From the NCBI GenBank assembly GCA_914767715.1, contig OU612075.1:13268001-13332000 (forward strand): DNA of 64,000 bases. The letters run 5' to 3'. Below, in pieces: positions 1 through 17,400 of the stretch; the first letter of the stretch is position 1, and each line of letters opens with the position of its first letter. The stretch comes from Membranipora membranacea. Taxonomy: Eukaryota > Bryozoa > Gymnolaemata > Cheilostomatida > Membraniporidae. A model generated the notes under the pieces. The model saw nothing but the letters and a program-made list of their open reading frames with translations, searched no databases and was not told the origin of the DNA. The position numbers were made by a program, and so were the translations under genes.

Positions 1-1547
1 TCAGTTCTAACAATCAAGACATTTGCCCCAATCCCAAAATCCCTTTTATTACATATTATAATGAATCACATTTTTATTAACCCAGGTGTTACTTGAATTT
101 GAGCCATGAATAATCATCTAAATCTCTTTGAGTTAAATTAAGCTATCATATAGATTAAAATGTTAGTCGGTAGCAGTACAGAGGAGTTAATCCAAAAATT
201 GTGCATTGTTTCAATCTGGTAGAAAGATTCACTACCGGAAATCTAAACAGTGTTTTCACTAACAACAATAATTTATTCACCCGCCAAAAGTTCAGAGATG
301 GTATACCCCAGCTAAACGAGAGTTAGTGCTAGGTAGGATTAATTTGAGAGCATTTCTCAGTTCTTTAAAGTAAACAGCATTAATTCCTTCCAATAATTGA
401 AATCACTGTGTCCACAAATTAATTTGAAATTAGAGTTGTTAATTCTGGTGGTCTTGTCCTCCAGAATTACTTTTGAGGTATTTTGAGATCGGCTGTAACT
501 TCACACAAACACGCCATCCAAGCTGTCAGCGCGGTCTGTGAACCTGGCAGCTCATCTCTGACAGCTAAAGTGGTGTATTTTTTGGGCCATGAGTTGTATT
601 GAGCAAAAGTGACACTTGAGCGGTGATGGATAGGCACTCAGTTGGTCGCTATACTCAAAGATTGACACTAGAAGTATCGATAGTATAAATATCACTGATT
701 GACAGAATCTAAACGTCAGCGACCGAATATCGCGTCTCATACTTATCGATTCAGTCTGGCATAATTGCTCAGTTCAACTTCATTTCTCAGAACTTATTTA
801 TAATGTCATATCAGTTTTAATTTATTTACCAATATAACTTAGCCTCAATGTCTCATGTTTAATCCGTCACTTGTTGAATCCGTCACAACCGTCATTTAAA
901 TAAAACTCTGCAGTTCAATAATAGATAATAGATAGATTCTGAGACAAACAAGTTTGGGAGGCCTCGATATCTCTCTATCTACCTCGCTCTAATTGCAGTT
1001 CACCTACCTACTCTACCCTTGATAACGGCAACGTGACTGTTAGGTCTAAATATGCTACATTCTATAACCACAAATTTAAATTGGTTAGCATGATTAAAAC
1101 GGCACGCCATTCTCTCACTAATTACACAGTGTGAGCAGGGGGCATATGGTTTTCTGTAACAGCTTTAATCTGATGCCATACCAGGTTTATCTGGGAGATC
1201 GTTTAGATTTCTCCTAATTTTGTCTGCTCGTGAATGTATTAGCTGATGCATCATTGAGGATGAATTTGGTGACACTCCCCAACAATGGTTCTTAATTTGC
1301 TGTAAACTATTTGGGATTAGTTATAAGATTTTCCATTAATATCACATTCTATCAGACATACTCTCTAATGACGCTGTTTCATAACTGTTATATATCCACA
1401 TACCTAAATTAAGCATACATTTTATCGCTAGATTCGTCTATTATAACTGTGTTCTAAATGATTGCAGATATACAAAAAAACAGTGACCATGCATTAATTA
1501 TTCTGGATTACAGTATTTATTCATACCATATTCTTTTATATTTTCAG
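1..1547. other. Upstream region with no supported gene
   Basis: No convincing exon was found. The OVO gene that begins downstream needs at least one more 5' coding exon ending in phase 1. OVO proteins normally start with a short conserved peptide (MPR/K-x-FLVK type), and I did not find such a start here on the + strand, so that exon probably lies before the window or is too diverged to see. The short open frames here look like chance. Confidence 0.6.
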
Positions 1548-4331
<2,784 letters not shown>

Positions 4332-4658
4332 TCTCCACTTGGCTTTCTTGGTTCTTTGCTCCATGACTAAACCGAGGAATGGAAGTTCCAACTCATTGAC
4401 TAGACGATGTATGCAACCATACACAATTCATCAAGATAATATCTATTCAAAGAGTATATTGAATGTCTGTGATTTTAAATTATATTTTTTTATTAGCATC
4501 ATCAGTATTCTATTTAATTTTGTTTCTCCAAACATTGCCACTTTTTTTGCACATTTCCCCCATTTCTTGACACGCCTATCACATAGATACAATAACATGA
4601 TGTACTGTCAACTCTCACTTCTCCGATCTCTACTACTATCTTTTCCCTTCCATGAAAC

Positions 4659-4664
4659 AATAAA
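4659..4664 (+). terminator. Candidate polyadenylation signal of the OVO gene
   Basis: AATAAA, followed within a few bases by a second AATAA, lies about 330 bp after the OVO stop codon on the coding strand. A plausible 3' end signal; not confirmed by transcript data. Confidence 0.5.
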
Positions 4665-5080
4665 TAATAAGACAATTTAAACAATCATAATTATTTTAAT
4701 ACAAGAGTAAATAATATTATGAAAAGTAATATTCGAAAAAAAATCAGATCTGTCTAAAAATGATAGTCAAAAAGGAAAGTAAGTCGGGTCAGCATATCAA
4801 CAATTACAGCAAATAATATACATGAAAATATAAACATCAAAGGCCCTGATGAAATTGCTTCTCCATGTCACATTCGATAATCTGAATCTTTTCTTTGTTG
4901 GGGTCAAATGTCAAAAAAATAACAAAAAGCTTTGCTGATCTTCAGCTAATTCAGTGCAATCATTTTTATTAAATACAAGCGGGAATATTACAAGCGGGAG
5001 ATTAGTTAATGACTAGAATTTATGAGGATTGGGGCAATCTAAAAACATCTACGCTGAACGATTAAATGAAACAAGCATAT

Positions 5081-5086
5081 TTTATT
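5081..5086 (-). terminator. Candidate polyadenylation signal of the ATP8A gene
   Basis: TTTATT on the + strand, i.e. AATAAA on the coding strand, about 360 bp after the ATP8A stop codon. A second one lies at about 4965-4970. Either could be used. Confidence 0.4.
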
Positions 5087-5447
5087 TTCATTATACATAC
5101 ATTTTAATATATGCATGCGATGAAAATATGTTGATTGTAGTCTACCTGATACTAATTCGTACTAAGTACGGTTGCCGTCTGATATAAGCTCTTATGAGAC
5201 AAGACGAAAATAATCTTCACAGAGAACAAGACACGAAGCTGAGAAAAACGACTTAGGTTAAGTTATGAATCTTGCCGAGTCAAGTTACAAGTTCACTAAG
5301 CCAAGTCATGTCTTGCGACTTGACTCTCAATGGTTTCACACAAGGGTGACTTTATCCCAGCTCTAACAAGACATAATACAGTGATACAGTATCTCTCATC
5401 AACCCATCTTATGAGTCTGAAGTCAGCAGGGTACAATCAGCAGTATC

Positions 5448-8400
5448 TTACTCCCCTGTCGGTTTAGTCTCACGTGTATCGACTAATCTCACTATCTGTG
5501 ATTGTCTTATACTGGCAGACTCATCCTGGCTAAACGCAAATCCATCTACAAAATATATTGTAATATAATTTTGGTCATATTTTATAAGCTAAAATACTAG
5601 CTTACAAAGTGTGCGTGGCTCTAAGGCTTTACAAAATGGAGTTATTAGTCGTATTTTAGCTGGTTTGTTTTCTCACTAATAAATGTCCTCATATATGTAA
5701 GGGTGGTTTAACTAATATTCTTACCAAGAAGTAAAATGAGGAAAACGTACATAAAGATAATTACCCATTGTATATTAATTTAAACAGATCACTGCATTCA
5801 ATCAAATCAAACCGAATTACAGGACAACATGTGGTATCAAAAGAACCTGGTACACTTATTATTTCGCCATCACCCCATTAACGAAACTCTGATTATGCTC
5901 AGTAGCATACTTAGAAGAATAAACAGGTTATACTGAGACATGATCATTAGGGTAAAGGGTGGTTGGGGTGGGCTTTAAGAAGAAACATCTACCTGGTCTA
6001 GACCTGGGCCGAGATATTTGTCCATTTTGTCGGACTTTATCTGATCTATAGACTGAGAAAACAGCATCCAAGTTAGGCCAAAACAGTCCTGATTTAAGTT
6101 ATGCAAGATAGATATGAACTAATGGCATTAAACTCAAAGGCTGCATATGTCAGCATGATTTCCAAACAAAGAAGAGACTTAGCCATTCATAAAACCATCA
6201 GTGTCAGAGGTCAAACTTACGTTGTGATTTGGTCGTGTCGAATATAGACTGCTGAGAAGGATTAAACTGATACACAGCTGCTGGAGCGAACACCTTCCTG
6301 AAGAAAGCTCGCACAGTCTGATCTCTACACAAACAAATTAATACATTTGTATGTCAAATATTACCATCCAAGATCATACGTAGTATTCCTGAGCAATCCT
6401 GTTTTTTTTCCAAGGACTTTATCCTCCAGGCAAAACTTGCAAAAAGTTTGCAGTTAACCACAGCAAAACCATAGTGGGAACAATCTATGCCATGTCATGT
6501 TTCTGATAATCCTACCAAGGAGTAACACCTGTTGCTGTCGCCCCTTGATGCCCTCACATTAGAGATGATTTGCTATGATATAGACGATGAACCCTCGTGT
6601 TGAAATAGAGAACATACCCTTGTGAGGCGCTGCCTTTTTTGACAGATTCAGATACAGAACCATGAGCTGAATCTTCAGCTTTAACCACCTCGATGTTAGG
6701 AGTAGCCATCTCTGTAGTTGTCTTCTTTTTAGTAATCCTTGCTGTGTGGAATCGTTCTACCTTCTCTTTGATTGATACAAAGAAAGTTCGTCGGATGCTA
6801 GAAGATATATAATATCAGGTCAGTATTGCCATCAGACAACAATGCCATTGCCAGAACGAAGCTTACTACATATTCATACCGGATACTGCAATTAGTTCGC
6901 TTACTGGCTAATTATACATTTTAGCCTAAGATCCTACACCAATAATATATCATTCATATAGAGATATCGATATACGAACCATTGAAATATGAATTATGAA
7001 TTATTGAATTATGAAGTGAGCAGTTCTTTTAGATCTGCAGGAAGACAATTTTTAGACCTTCAAGAAGCATGCAAAGGGATTCTGACGCAAAAAAGATATA
7101 AGTTTATTGGCTTTGGGGTATCCCGTGGTCGCTGATAGCTATTGAACATGTAAGCAGCATACACTGAATTGTAGAAATTTCCAGCCTGTCACATGGCCCA
7201 CTGGCTTTTGTTTCTTTCCACACCAGAATCCAAGAGAACCAGAGGGGTCTTTCCATTAGAAACAGCCAAAATCGCAATCTGATCGCTCACTCAATGAGTG
7301 AGTGTTACCTGCTAGGCTCTCGCTTTCAAATAGCTCAGTCATTGATGGGACCATTTAGATTCTAGATGTGGGAACGAATTTGTCTAATTGAAAGACCAAG
7401 TGAGTGATAATTTTGAGCGATGTGATAGTGATAACCTGCTTTAATAAAGATTCGCTCTTTCAAACTGAATGACCCCCCTGAGGGCTACTTCACAAGGCTA
7501 TGTAGATTCTACTTACATTTTCCACACAACATCCCTCATTAGAACAATGAAGGGTACAATGACAACTCCGAACCAGAATACAGGGTTACTCATCATCATC
7601 ACCCCTTGTCCAGCCATATTCTCAGCCGCCCCTAGTTTGATTACAGGCCATAACTCACTATACACTCCTAGATACAAGAACCAGCTTAGTATACTCCCAA
7701 ATATTGCAAAGAAATGCATCTGTATATAAAAACATGAAAAATTCATCAGTACCTCACCAATGAGGTTGTTTTCAATCTTATTCCTAAATGCTTATAATAA
7801 TGTAGAACAATTTGTGAGACCATTTGACACCACTGAAGTCATTAAAATGGTAGACACCAAAGCCAGCAAGATGGCCATATATCGAAAGGAATCATATCTA
7901 TCACTAGAAATGTTCATGAGAGATGGCTGTGCTTCAAGCGCATAGATGGTATCTTATTGTTAATAATCCTCAGAAACTCTATGCTGGTTTAGCTACATAG
8001 ATAGAACCAGCGTGGACATAGTTAGTCCTTATACATACCCAGGTCCAGGTATAGGACTCCAATCCTGCTTTCAGGCTAACCGTTATCACTGTATACTGAA
8101 AAAAAAAACTTCATGCAGAATATATACAGTGAGATATTGAGCAAAAAAAAATTGTGATTCCTAAACAGTACCTAAATGGAGATAAGACAACACTCAGAGA
8201 GCAGTCTTGAAAACTGTTTAGTATGAAAAAATATGAGTAGAAAAAATTTACTCCTAAACAATGAACAGCAAAACTTCGCTGATCTATCTTCGGAGTTAGA
8301 GGATTGTAATGTTACAAAACTATTACTTACACAAGACAGGCAGACTAAACGAGACTTACAGTAAAGACAGCGTTTCCCATGTAGAGATATCCAGAAGAGA

Positions 8401-11400
8401 AAGCCATAGGAATCTCATTACCATCAGAGAATATAAGTAGAGTTGTGAAGTATAATATCACTGAGTGAACTATAGAGTTCAGCATCCACATCCAAAATAC
8501 CTGTCAGCAGAAAATATACATCAAAATACCTGTCAGCGGAAACATTCGTCCAAATTACCTGATATTTCAGGTACACACAGGCAACACTGATATTTTTGGT
8601 TAATCTTAGCTAGTGTTTACAAACCAACAGATTTAGAGTATACTGTTAAACAAAAACAAAGAAACATGCTGCATTATTGAATCATTGATGTGAAGAACCA
8701 AGCAGTTTTTTACGTAAAATTAGGATCACCAACACAGTGTTAAAGTCCCTTTGAGCAGAGTTACATTTGTACAGATACATACCCGCACATTGAATAGGGT
8801 AGAGTCCTGAGAGATTTTATACATAGGAGGATATTTCATAAGCAGATCTTTATCAGTAAATCTATCCAATAAACCCAGAACTAGCGGCGGTAGGAATGTG
8901 AAAACCTGTAAAATGCATACGAGAAGACCTCAAAGTGAAGGCACTCAATCAAGGGGAGAATCAGAAAAGCATGAATTAATATTAGGGGTTTCGGCCTAAT
9001 AGAAATTGATGAGACAACTTCTTATGTGACAAAGTTACAAATTTGGATAAACAGTATGTCGCATTCCCGAATTCATCTTAAAAAATATTGTGTTAATATA
9101 TGAAGCATGAGAAAATTAACATACACCGTGTAGCTATACACAATTAATTTACTTACCACATTGTACAATCCTATCGACCATCGCTCAAACAGAATCTGTC
9201 CAGAAAAACCTGTATACATCTGGAACCAGAGCTAAAACAAGGTATATATATTCTTACAACAAAGCAACTAAGATGAGCACCTAATAAAGCATGATCATTG
9301 TTCTTATATGAAGGGAGCCATCTTGGTTGATTTGATTCATAACATATCACTGAGACAAAACCTGTTGTGGAAATTCATGTAAAAGTTGAAAGATGGATGT
9401 GTGAACAAAATCATGAGAAAAATAAGAACTCTGCTGGATTTGTATTATCAATGGCTGTATCCCATTATCACCTACCTCCATGACATACACGACAATATTC
9501 TTATAGAAGGAGTAGAGGACCAGTTTACATATCCTGTAGTAGTTCCATGTACCGTGTACCAGAAGGAGCTTCTTAAGGAATCTGAACTGTCCAATAGCGT
9601 AGTCAGCAGAGCAGACAGCCTGAGTACCCTCCATACCAGCTATACCGATACCTACATCCGCTGCCTACATATTACAACATTAGCTGTTTATGTGTGGACT
9701 AGTGGATGACTCAGTGGATCAGATTTCAAGTATTCTATGTTCTCACAGTGAGTTTTCAATAGTAAAAAATCACAAAGTTTTTCGTTAATATTCTAGATAT
9801 ATATCTATAACTAAATCCCTCCACAGAGCAAAATATGTTGGATGATTCATTTATTTCCATCAGTAGCCATACAACAGATAACGATTGTTGTTTAGAGTTT
9901 GAGAACACATACTTGTATCATGCCCACATCATTAGCCCCGTCTCCGATAGCCAGAGTTATGGCCCCTACATACTTCTTCACTAACCCAACCATCTCAGCC
10001 TTCTGTATGGGAGACACACGGCAGCATATCACAGCCCGGCAGCTTATCGCTATCTTCAGGAAATCTGTGATGAGCTGCGGCTTCAGGGCGTATTTCAGAG
10101 TCTGTCAAGAAGACATGATATAAACGGAGGGTCAGGTCACCATATGTGTAATTGGGAAAACTGAGCTTTTTATCGCAAATGATCACATCCTTGGCTATCA
10201 AGCGAGAGGTCCCGGGTTAGTTTACCATTCTCGTCTTAAGGCTAATCAACCATATCTCAAGCTCTGTCAACGCTCATAATCACGACACTGACATATGGAA
10301 CACACTCATCCTTTAAAGATCAAAGATGTGTTATATCAGTGATAATCAAAATTGTCCAGGGGTCTTTAAGGACTATAGGTATCAATCACCTGTCCTCTGG
10401 AGAGTACAGTCTCATACCACTAATCTCTCCCCCACATAAGACAAGACCATATGAATTTTGGATTTCAAGTAGTTGGGAATCATACAAGGACTGAGCTGAG
10501 GCATGCTTTACTCCATTTAAGATACACACTCCATTTCCACACTTTGGGACTCTATCCACATTGTATCTATATTGCAAATATTGTCTTTGGCCTCTGCAGG
10601 TGACATTGAGAGAGATTTAACTAAGGCTAGTCTACCATAGCTGACACTCGCATTTGAACATTACCTGTGGCCTCGTTACTTACATTTCCATCTATAATAA
10701 GTCCTACATTGTTTGACTTTTTGAGTTGAGGTCCAAACTCTGCCACCTGAGCATCTATTGTAGCTCTAGTCTCCTCGAGAGATGAGGTGTTGATTATCAT
10801 CAGAGGCATATTCTCTGTAAGTAGTCTGCACGAATACCCTGTATGTCATAGAAATCATAATTCATGTGAGAAAACAATTATTTTAAGCCTTCCAATCCTG
10901 GTCGGGCTGAGATGACAAAATCAAATCACAGTGTATCACGAGAGGGCAACTTTAAATCACATAGCCCTCAAGCTAGCTTCAATTTCCTGTATTCTGTATG
11001 AGGAGAAAATGCCGAGCAAGAAGGTGCCGGCGTTTTTGATTTATAGAACACATCACATTATTAATCCCACCAGCACCCATAACTATATTTCTAGATCTAA
11101 CTGACCTATATTAATGGCAGTCTCCTGCTTGTCTCCGGTTAGCACCCATATTTTAATATCAGCTTTAGCAAGACTGGCTATACACTCAGGAACTCCCTGT
11201 AACAGTGAAAGTGATAGAGAAAATGAAGTAGTGCTTGGTTCAATCACTTTATATATAGTAATCTGTCACCTCACCAATTAAAAGAACTTAGCCCCAACAA
11301 TTACATTATCACCATAGTTAAGCTACATTACATCTAGCCATTAAATTCTGTGATTACTGACAATATGAGAACCCTTATAGTATTGGGATGACTACCACTG

Positions 11401-14400
11401 ATAACCTGATATACTACTTCATTTACATCTCTGATAGATAGAGTGTTAATTAATTCACTTAGATTGAGTACCATCAGAAGGAATTATGTGTGACCACCCG
11501 ACGTAAGTCTCTAGAATCTGGGGCAAGTGTCTGTGAGGTACTCAGACTAAAATGAGTCAAGAATCAGAGATACACATACTAATGGTGTAATCTCAAAATA
11601 AATGTGGTTATTACCTGCTGAAGTTTATCCTCAATAGCAGTAGCACCGACAAGAGTAAGATTAACTTCTATCTGTTCAGCGATGGCAGCTACCTTGTCTT
11701 CTCTGCTACTCAGAGATATACTCGCCTCATGATATCTACAGTCAGGTGAAGACATGTAACTTATGGAATATGAGGATAAAGAGGAGGTGATCAGTTATAT
11801 CAAGTGGGCCAAACTAATGAGAACTTGGATTGGCTAGATATGAGAGACCTGCTTAAACAAATAAGAAAGAATATAATTCTCAAACATTTCGGTTTATGAG
11901 ACCAAGCAGTTATTGGATACAATTTATTAACCATAGAAAAATATCATACACCATCTGGTCTCCCTATGTTTGGCAAAATATAGTCATTCCTCTTTTCGTT
12001 TTAATACTGCCATAAACACTCCAAAGGTAAACATTTTTTTTGCACCCTTGGTTACATCTTATATTGTTAATAAGGCTACAGTATATTTTTAGTTGTATAA
12101 AATGTATATTATACTGATAATCTAACTCATCTTATTATTCATGTCAACATTGCTAAACCATAGACATGCAGCTCAATTTCCAAACATTCCATAATGCTTG
12201 AACAAAGAGACATACATCTAACAGAGTTGGGTCAAACATGCTAAAGAGGGGGAATTTTATCATATAGAAATACTCGCATTTTATTCCATTGATTATACTC
12301 TCTCTGAGAGAGAATCCTTTCACCCAGACAAAGTGTCCGGAGCCCGAGATGAGCGAAGGCCTCTAACTGTAACTCCAGTACCTTTACTATAGGCTGATTA
12401 CCTCTCAACCTCTCAAATATCACTGAGTCCTGTTACAGCAAAATATACATAAGTATAAATACTTGTCAACTAATCAAGTTTGATCCATTTGCCGATGTTG
12501 GAGTTGCCTCCCACTACTGACACACTGAAGGGGGCAACTCCAACGCTGGCAAAACTTGATCTTATCAAAATCGATGTGCACTCCAATTATTATCAAGTAG
12601 TTTAATAAGGCGTTAGCCAATGTTTGACTGGTGGTATCACAGTTGTGAATGATTGACTTCATTAACTTTGCTCGACTGAGAGAGTGATCATAATTAATTA
12701 ATAATTTGCTTACTGCTCCTTTGCAAAGAACTTTGATAACTCCTTTCTGATCTTTCACAATGACTGACATCCTTTTTCTATCGCTTGTAAAGTCTATCAC
12801 ATTCAATAGTTCATATGTCTCTTCTTTGTTATTCTGTAAAATATCAAACATATGAAAAAAAGGGTTAGAATGATATTGTTCTTTCAGTATTAAGGAGGCA
12901 GTCAGGAGAGGGAAACAGGATAAACACAAATGCATATTCTTTTGCTGAATTGATTTTCTGACATTATGAGACACATTATAAAAGACATGAGTAAGAATCA
13001 GTGAGGAATACACAAATTCATGAGTAGGAATATACAACGAGTAGGAATATACAACAAGTAGGAATACACAATGAGTAGGAATACACAAACTCACATGACT
13101 GATAGTAAGTGTCTGTGGTGTACGAGCAGTAAACTGCCAACCAAGCTTCTGAGCTCCACCAACTAAAGCTGATTCATCTAAAAACAATAATATGACAGTT
13201 GTATGCTGAGAAGGTGTGGATATTCAGAGGTTGTGCATATTGAATATCAACATATCCTTAATATGCACAATATTATTATGCCATCATAGCTGCGTTTTTA
13301 GCAACATATACTATTAGCCAAAGGATACTATTGAGGAAACAACTAATTCTCTATAGGGATTCACTATGTTTCCATATCAATTTGACGCCAGTTTTAAACC
13401 TGATCGCTAGATGGGAATAGCATTTAAGTCAACTTCCGTATGAACCAGTAGATATTTCTTGATGCAATAAAAATGTACCGTGTTGAATTGAACCATTCCA
13501 ATAAGGCGGCGTGGCTGAAGGATTGTTGGCGCGCTTGCGCTCAATGACTTCAAAAGGACTTTGACACAGGAGGCCTGGGTTCAAGTCCCGGCCACGGCAG
13601 GTGTTTTTCATCATGCATTCATTATTTGAAGTGGGAGTGGGCCACTCATTCGAGGCATGGAACCATAGTGAATGATTAACCTAAATATAAAAAATACACA
13701 CATAGCTTTACCCACCAGGTGAGGAAGCTTGATAATGATACTCTCCATTATCTAATTTCTCAGGTACTACTGTGTGACATACAGCCAAAAATCTCATAAA
13801 CTCATCTATGGATCGAGCGTCCTTCTACAAAACAGCAAATGAAGCCACATAACAATATATCTGTGATACAATTACAGCAAATTAGGAAAAAAAAACAAAT
13901 AGATACCAACCAACTATGTGATAGGTTAAACCAGGGAGGGTGGGACACCCTGTCTCACTCTACCTGGTTAAACATTGTTGAAAAGTTTAAAAATGTAAAT
14001 GTTTTGGAGTTATCTTTTCTTTGATATGCAAAAATTATCACATTTTCTTGAGAACAGATATATAAAACACAGACGTATGCTTCAAATAATGGTATGATCT
14101 GTCCCAGTGTCCAGTTTGTAATGTAAACAAGATGCAGTTCATTCTATTGTAATTTGTTTACTCATATATCTAAATTGATCTTGTTACAAGACTTAGTTTT
14201 CAGTTCGCTGAGGCGACATCTAAGAGACCAATCAGTACTCACATGACCAGTGACCACTCTTCTCCTCAACTCAACTAATGAGTTAACCTTCGAATCAGGG
14301 TCACCTTCCTCAGGCTCCCTGTGTAGAATAAAATATTGAATAAATGAGTGCACTATGAGAAGAACCCTGCTGACCATCACAGTAATTATATGGTATGAAC

Positions 14401-17400
14401 TAATTCTAAGCTTCTAAATAGTACCACACAATAATGGTATCAATAGGAACATTTGCTTCAATTTTTTCAACTGATCGCTGACTTTGGCTAGCCTGCTCCT
14501 TCTTATCTGTAGCAAACAATATTTTTCTGTTAAATTCTGATTAATTGTTCACTTGTTTCTAGTGGACAGATAACTCACCTGTACACGACCCCATTGATGG
14601 AACATCCTTTGAACTGCATCACATTCCTTGTAAGAGTACCAGTTTTATCTGAGAATATGTACTTTATCTACCAAATAATAGTAAAAATTACGGAGATATA
14701 GTAAACCATAGAGGAGTAAATTTATCAGTAAGTATCATTTAGAGATAGCTCAGCTTTTTGACTGAGCTTTCTCCTGAAAATTCTAAGAAAACTGATTATG
14801 ATTGACAATAGAAAATTTTCAAATTTGTCCTTAAAATTTGTATATCTGGTTTTAGGGAGTCGATTGAAAAACCTCCACTTACACCCCTATAGCCAGTGGA
14901 GGAATTCAGTATAATATGTGCTGTGTATCACAATGTGCGTACGTACCTGACCGAGCTCCTCGTTGAGATTACTAGTTCTGGCCACAGCTGGGCAGTCTGT
15001 CTCAGCGTGGTACATCTCTATATCCCAGTTAATATAGAACGCCTGTACAAACTTAACAAACTCCAGAGTAACTTGTAAACTGATCGGTATCAGGTTATTA
15101 TACAGAATCACATACGTCAAGAACTGGAACACGAAATTCCTCACTACAATAGAAAATATATACAATGTTACAGTTCTATGGTTGTAGAAATTGTCACAAC
15201 TGGTTTGGCGATGAATAATTGAGTGTCAATAAATGCCAGCACAATAAATTTGAGATAAAGCCTGTAGCAATTACTTCATGAATTCTGACCAAAATACCGT
15301 TTAAATTGCAAGCTACCAACAACTCCTTTTCAGGACTTGACAAGCTAGAAACTTTAAGTGGGTCTATGAGCATACCCAACCTAGAATTCAAGTCACTGTG
15401 ACCACCCTGTGAGAAATGATGTGATATTGCTGTATACTAATTGCTAGCTATATCAAACTGTAAGCAAACACTCTCCATGCTATGAATTATGTTTGAATGT
15501 GAATGAGTACAACCATAATTAAAGAAAAAAAAAGGAGATCAATTCTGTCCCCCATGTTATGGGCATGACATTACACCAGTGGACAAACTAAGTTTGCATA
15601 TTCTACACAAATTATGACATAAAATAGAGTTTCTGTTGATTGCAGGGTTACAACAATTCATTGTCAGGTCTAAACTTCTCACAGGATAGTCACAGAGAGC
15701 ACAAATACAGACTAAAATATATATCATCTACATACCTTGCACATCTGTATACCATATACCCACGCCCTTATTGCGAGACCATACGATGTTAGCTAAGGCA
15801 GTTACCAGACTTAAGAATAGTAGAGTACCAAACAGCAGTAAAATCTACAAGAATAAAATGTCACAAATTAGCAGGAAACGTGTTGAGCACACCGTTTTAC
15901 ATATGTATATAAAATATACTTTATTGCACTGATAAGCCATAGATTAGTCTACGTACTCAGACTCCAAGGCGCAGGGAGTTACTTGCGTAAGCTTTAAAAC
16001 TTTGATAGCTTGCGCAAGCAACTCCCTGCGCCTTGGAGTCTGAGCACTTAGACTAGCCATAGATGAGCACAACGTATAATATTATGCCAATAAACGTATG
16101 TGTATGATTATGCCTAAATAGTATGTGCAATGTCACCAAAACTACCTGTACTTGTGGTATATAGTTGACTAAAATCTTTTTGTCATAATTTTATCACATG
16201 TATCAGTCGTTTTAGATGCAAGTATTCGATCATTTTAATGACAACTCATCAGCTTTTTTGGGTCATAGTTCAGAATGCTCATTGTGTAGCTTCGCCTGCG
16301 GTAGATTACACATTTTTCTATATTTAGTTCACTTATCACAAAATCACCAACAACTGACATTGAGCTGAGAATCAATTCACTCTCTCTCGATCAAAGATAT
16401 ACATGCAATAATATATCCTGTGATCAATGTGACACTGACCTGTATATTGGTGAGTTTTTCTATATGAGATCTCTTGAGTGGAGTTTTGACACTATTCAGT
16501 CTAAGTTTACTTTCCTCACCAGTGTATATCACAACACCAAACACCCACGATGTGTTCTTTAGTTTGGATCCTCTCAGTAACAACTCACTAGCACCCAGAG
16601 GCACTGGTCTAAAAATATCACAATATACTTATACTTGGTCAACAAATAGAAATGAATTAATTTTATTCAGCATTTAAATAATAAACTTTATAATCTTATC
16701 ATTGTAAATGAAAACTGCAGGGAGATTACAACAGCAGCATAGACAAGACTTTTCCATTGTTTTCAGGATGAAATAAAATCTGAACATGATAAACATGAGT
16801 ATCATGAGATCCAATTCGGATTCGTCTTTTCTTGTCAAAGCAGACATTTACCCATAAGGTGTTTTATTTTCAATAGTAACATTCTGGTATACTTGTTTTG
16901 AGCACTTACTGTTCATTTTCTAAGAACATGGTGCCGACAAAGTCGTATAGATATCTGTTGGGTCCTTCACAAGTTATCTTCCCCTGTATTTCCGATAAAT
17001 CCATGGCAGTGAGGATGTGGGCTGTCTTACTGACCCCCTGAAACAGAAAAAAGGAAATCTGAGAACCACAGGTATCATATCTCAGCACATCAAAAATGAG
17101 TTGATATAAAATGGATAAGAAGAGCTACAGCCTCATGCATTTTGACTGGACCTTGTATTTTTGCGGGAGAATGAAAAGCTTTTTCCACATGTACACTTGG
17201 TTCCTATGTGTATATTAACGTGATATATCGCCTTTTCAGTTTCTCAGGAACGACTTGTCCCATCTCGAAAATTCCTTCACTGACATGTTGCCAGTAGCCA
17301 GACTTATGTTTAATATCGTTAATATTTTTAAACCGCATGTTTCTAACTTGATTAATTGTACATCAACTAAAATACACTAAAATGTCACTCCTCCAGTTAG

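Larger units (their letters stand above)
4332..5447. other. Convergent intergenic region between OVO and ATP8A
   Basis: Holds the 3' untranslated regions of two tail-to-tail genes. Apart from polyadenylation-like hexamers I see no coding exon or clear repeat. The 156-codon open frame over 4210-4680 is just the last OVO exon read in another frame plus 3' UTR. Confidence 0.6.

Noticed and set aside
552-740. 62-codon frame on the - strand near the left end
   Set aside because: Short, with no homology and no splice context; expected by chance.
12474-13187. 237-codon frame on the - strand
   Set aside because: It runs through ATP8A exon 15, an intron and exon 16, then into the next intron. Only 13177-13095 and 12833-12714 are coding by splice sites and homology.
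13429-13614. 61-codon - strand frame with RGRDLNPG
   Set aside because: This peptide arises from reading the tRNA-like B-box region in reverse; it is not a gene.
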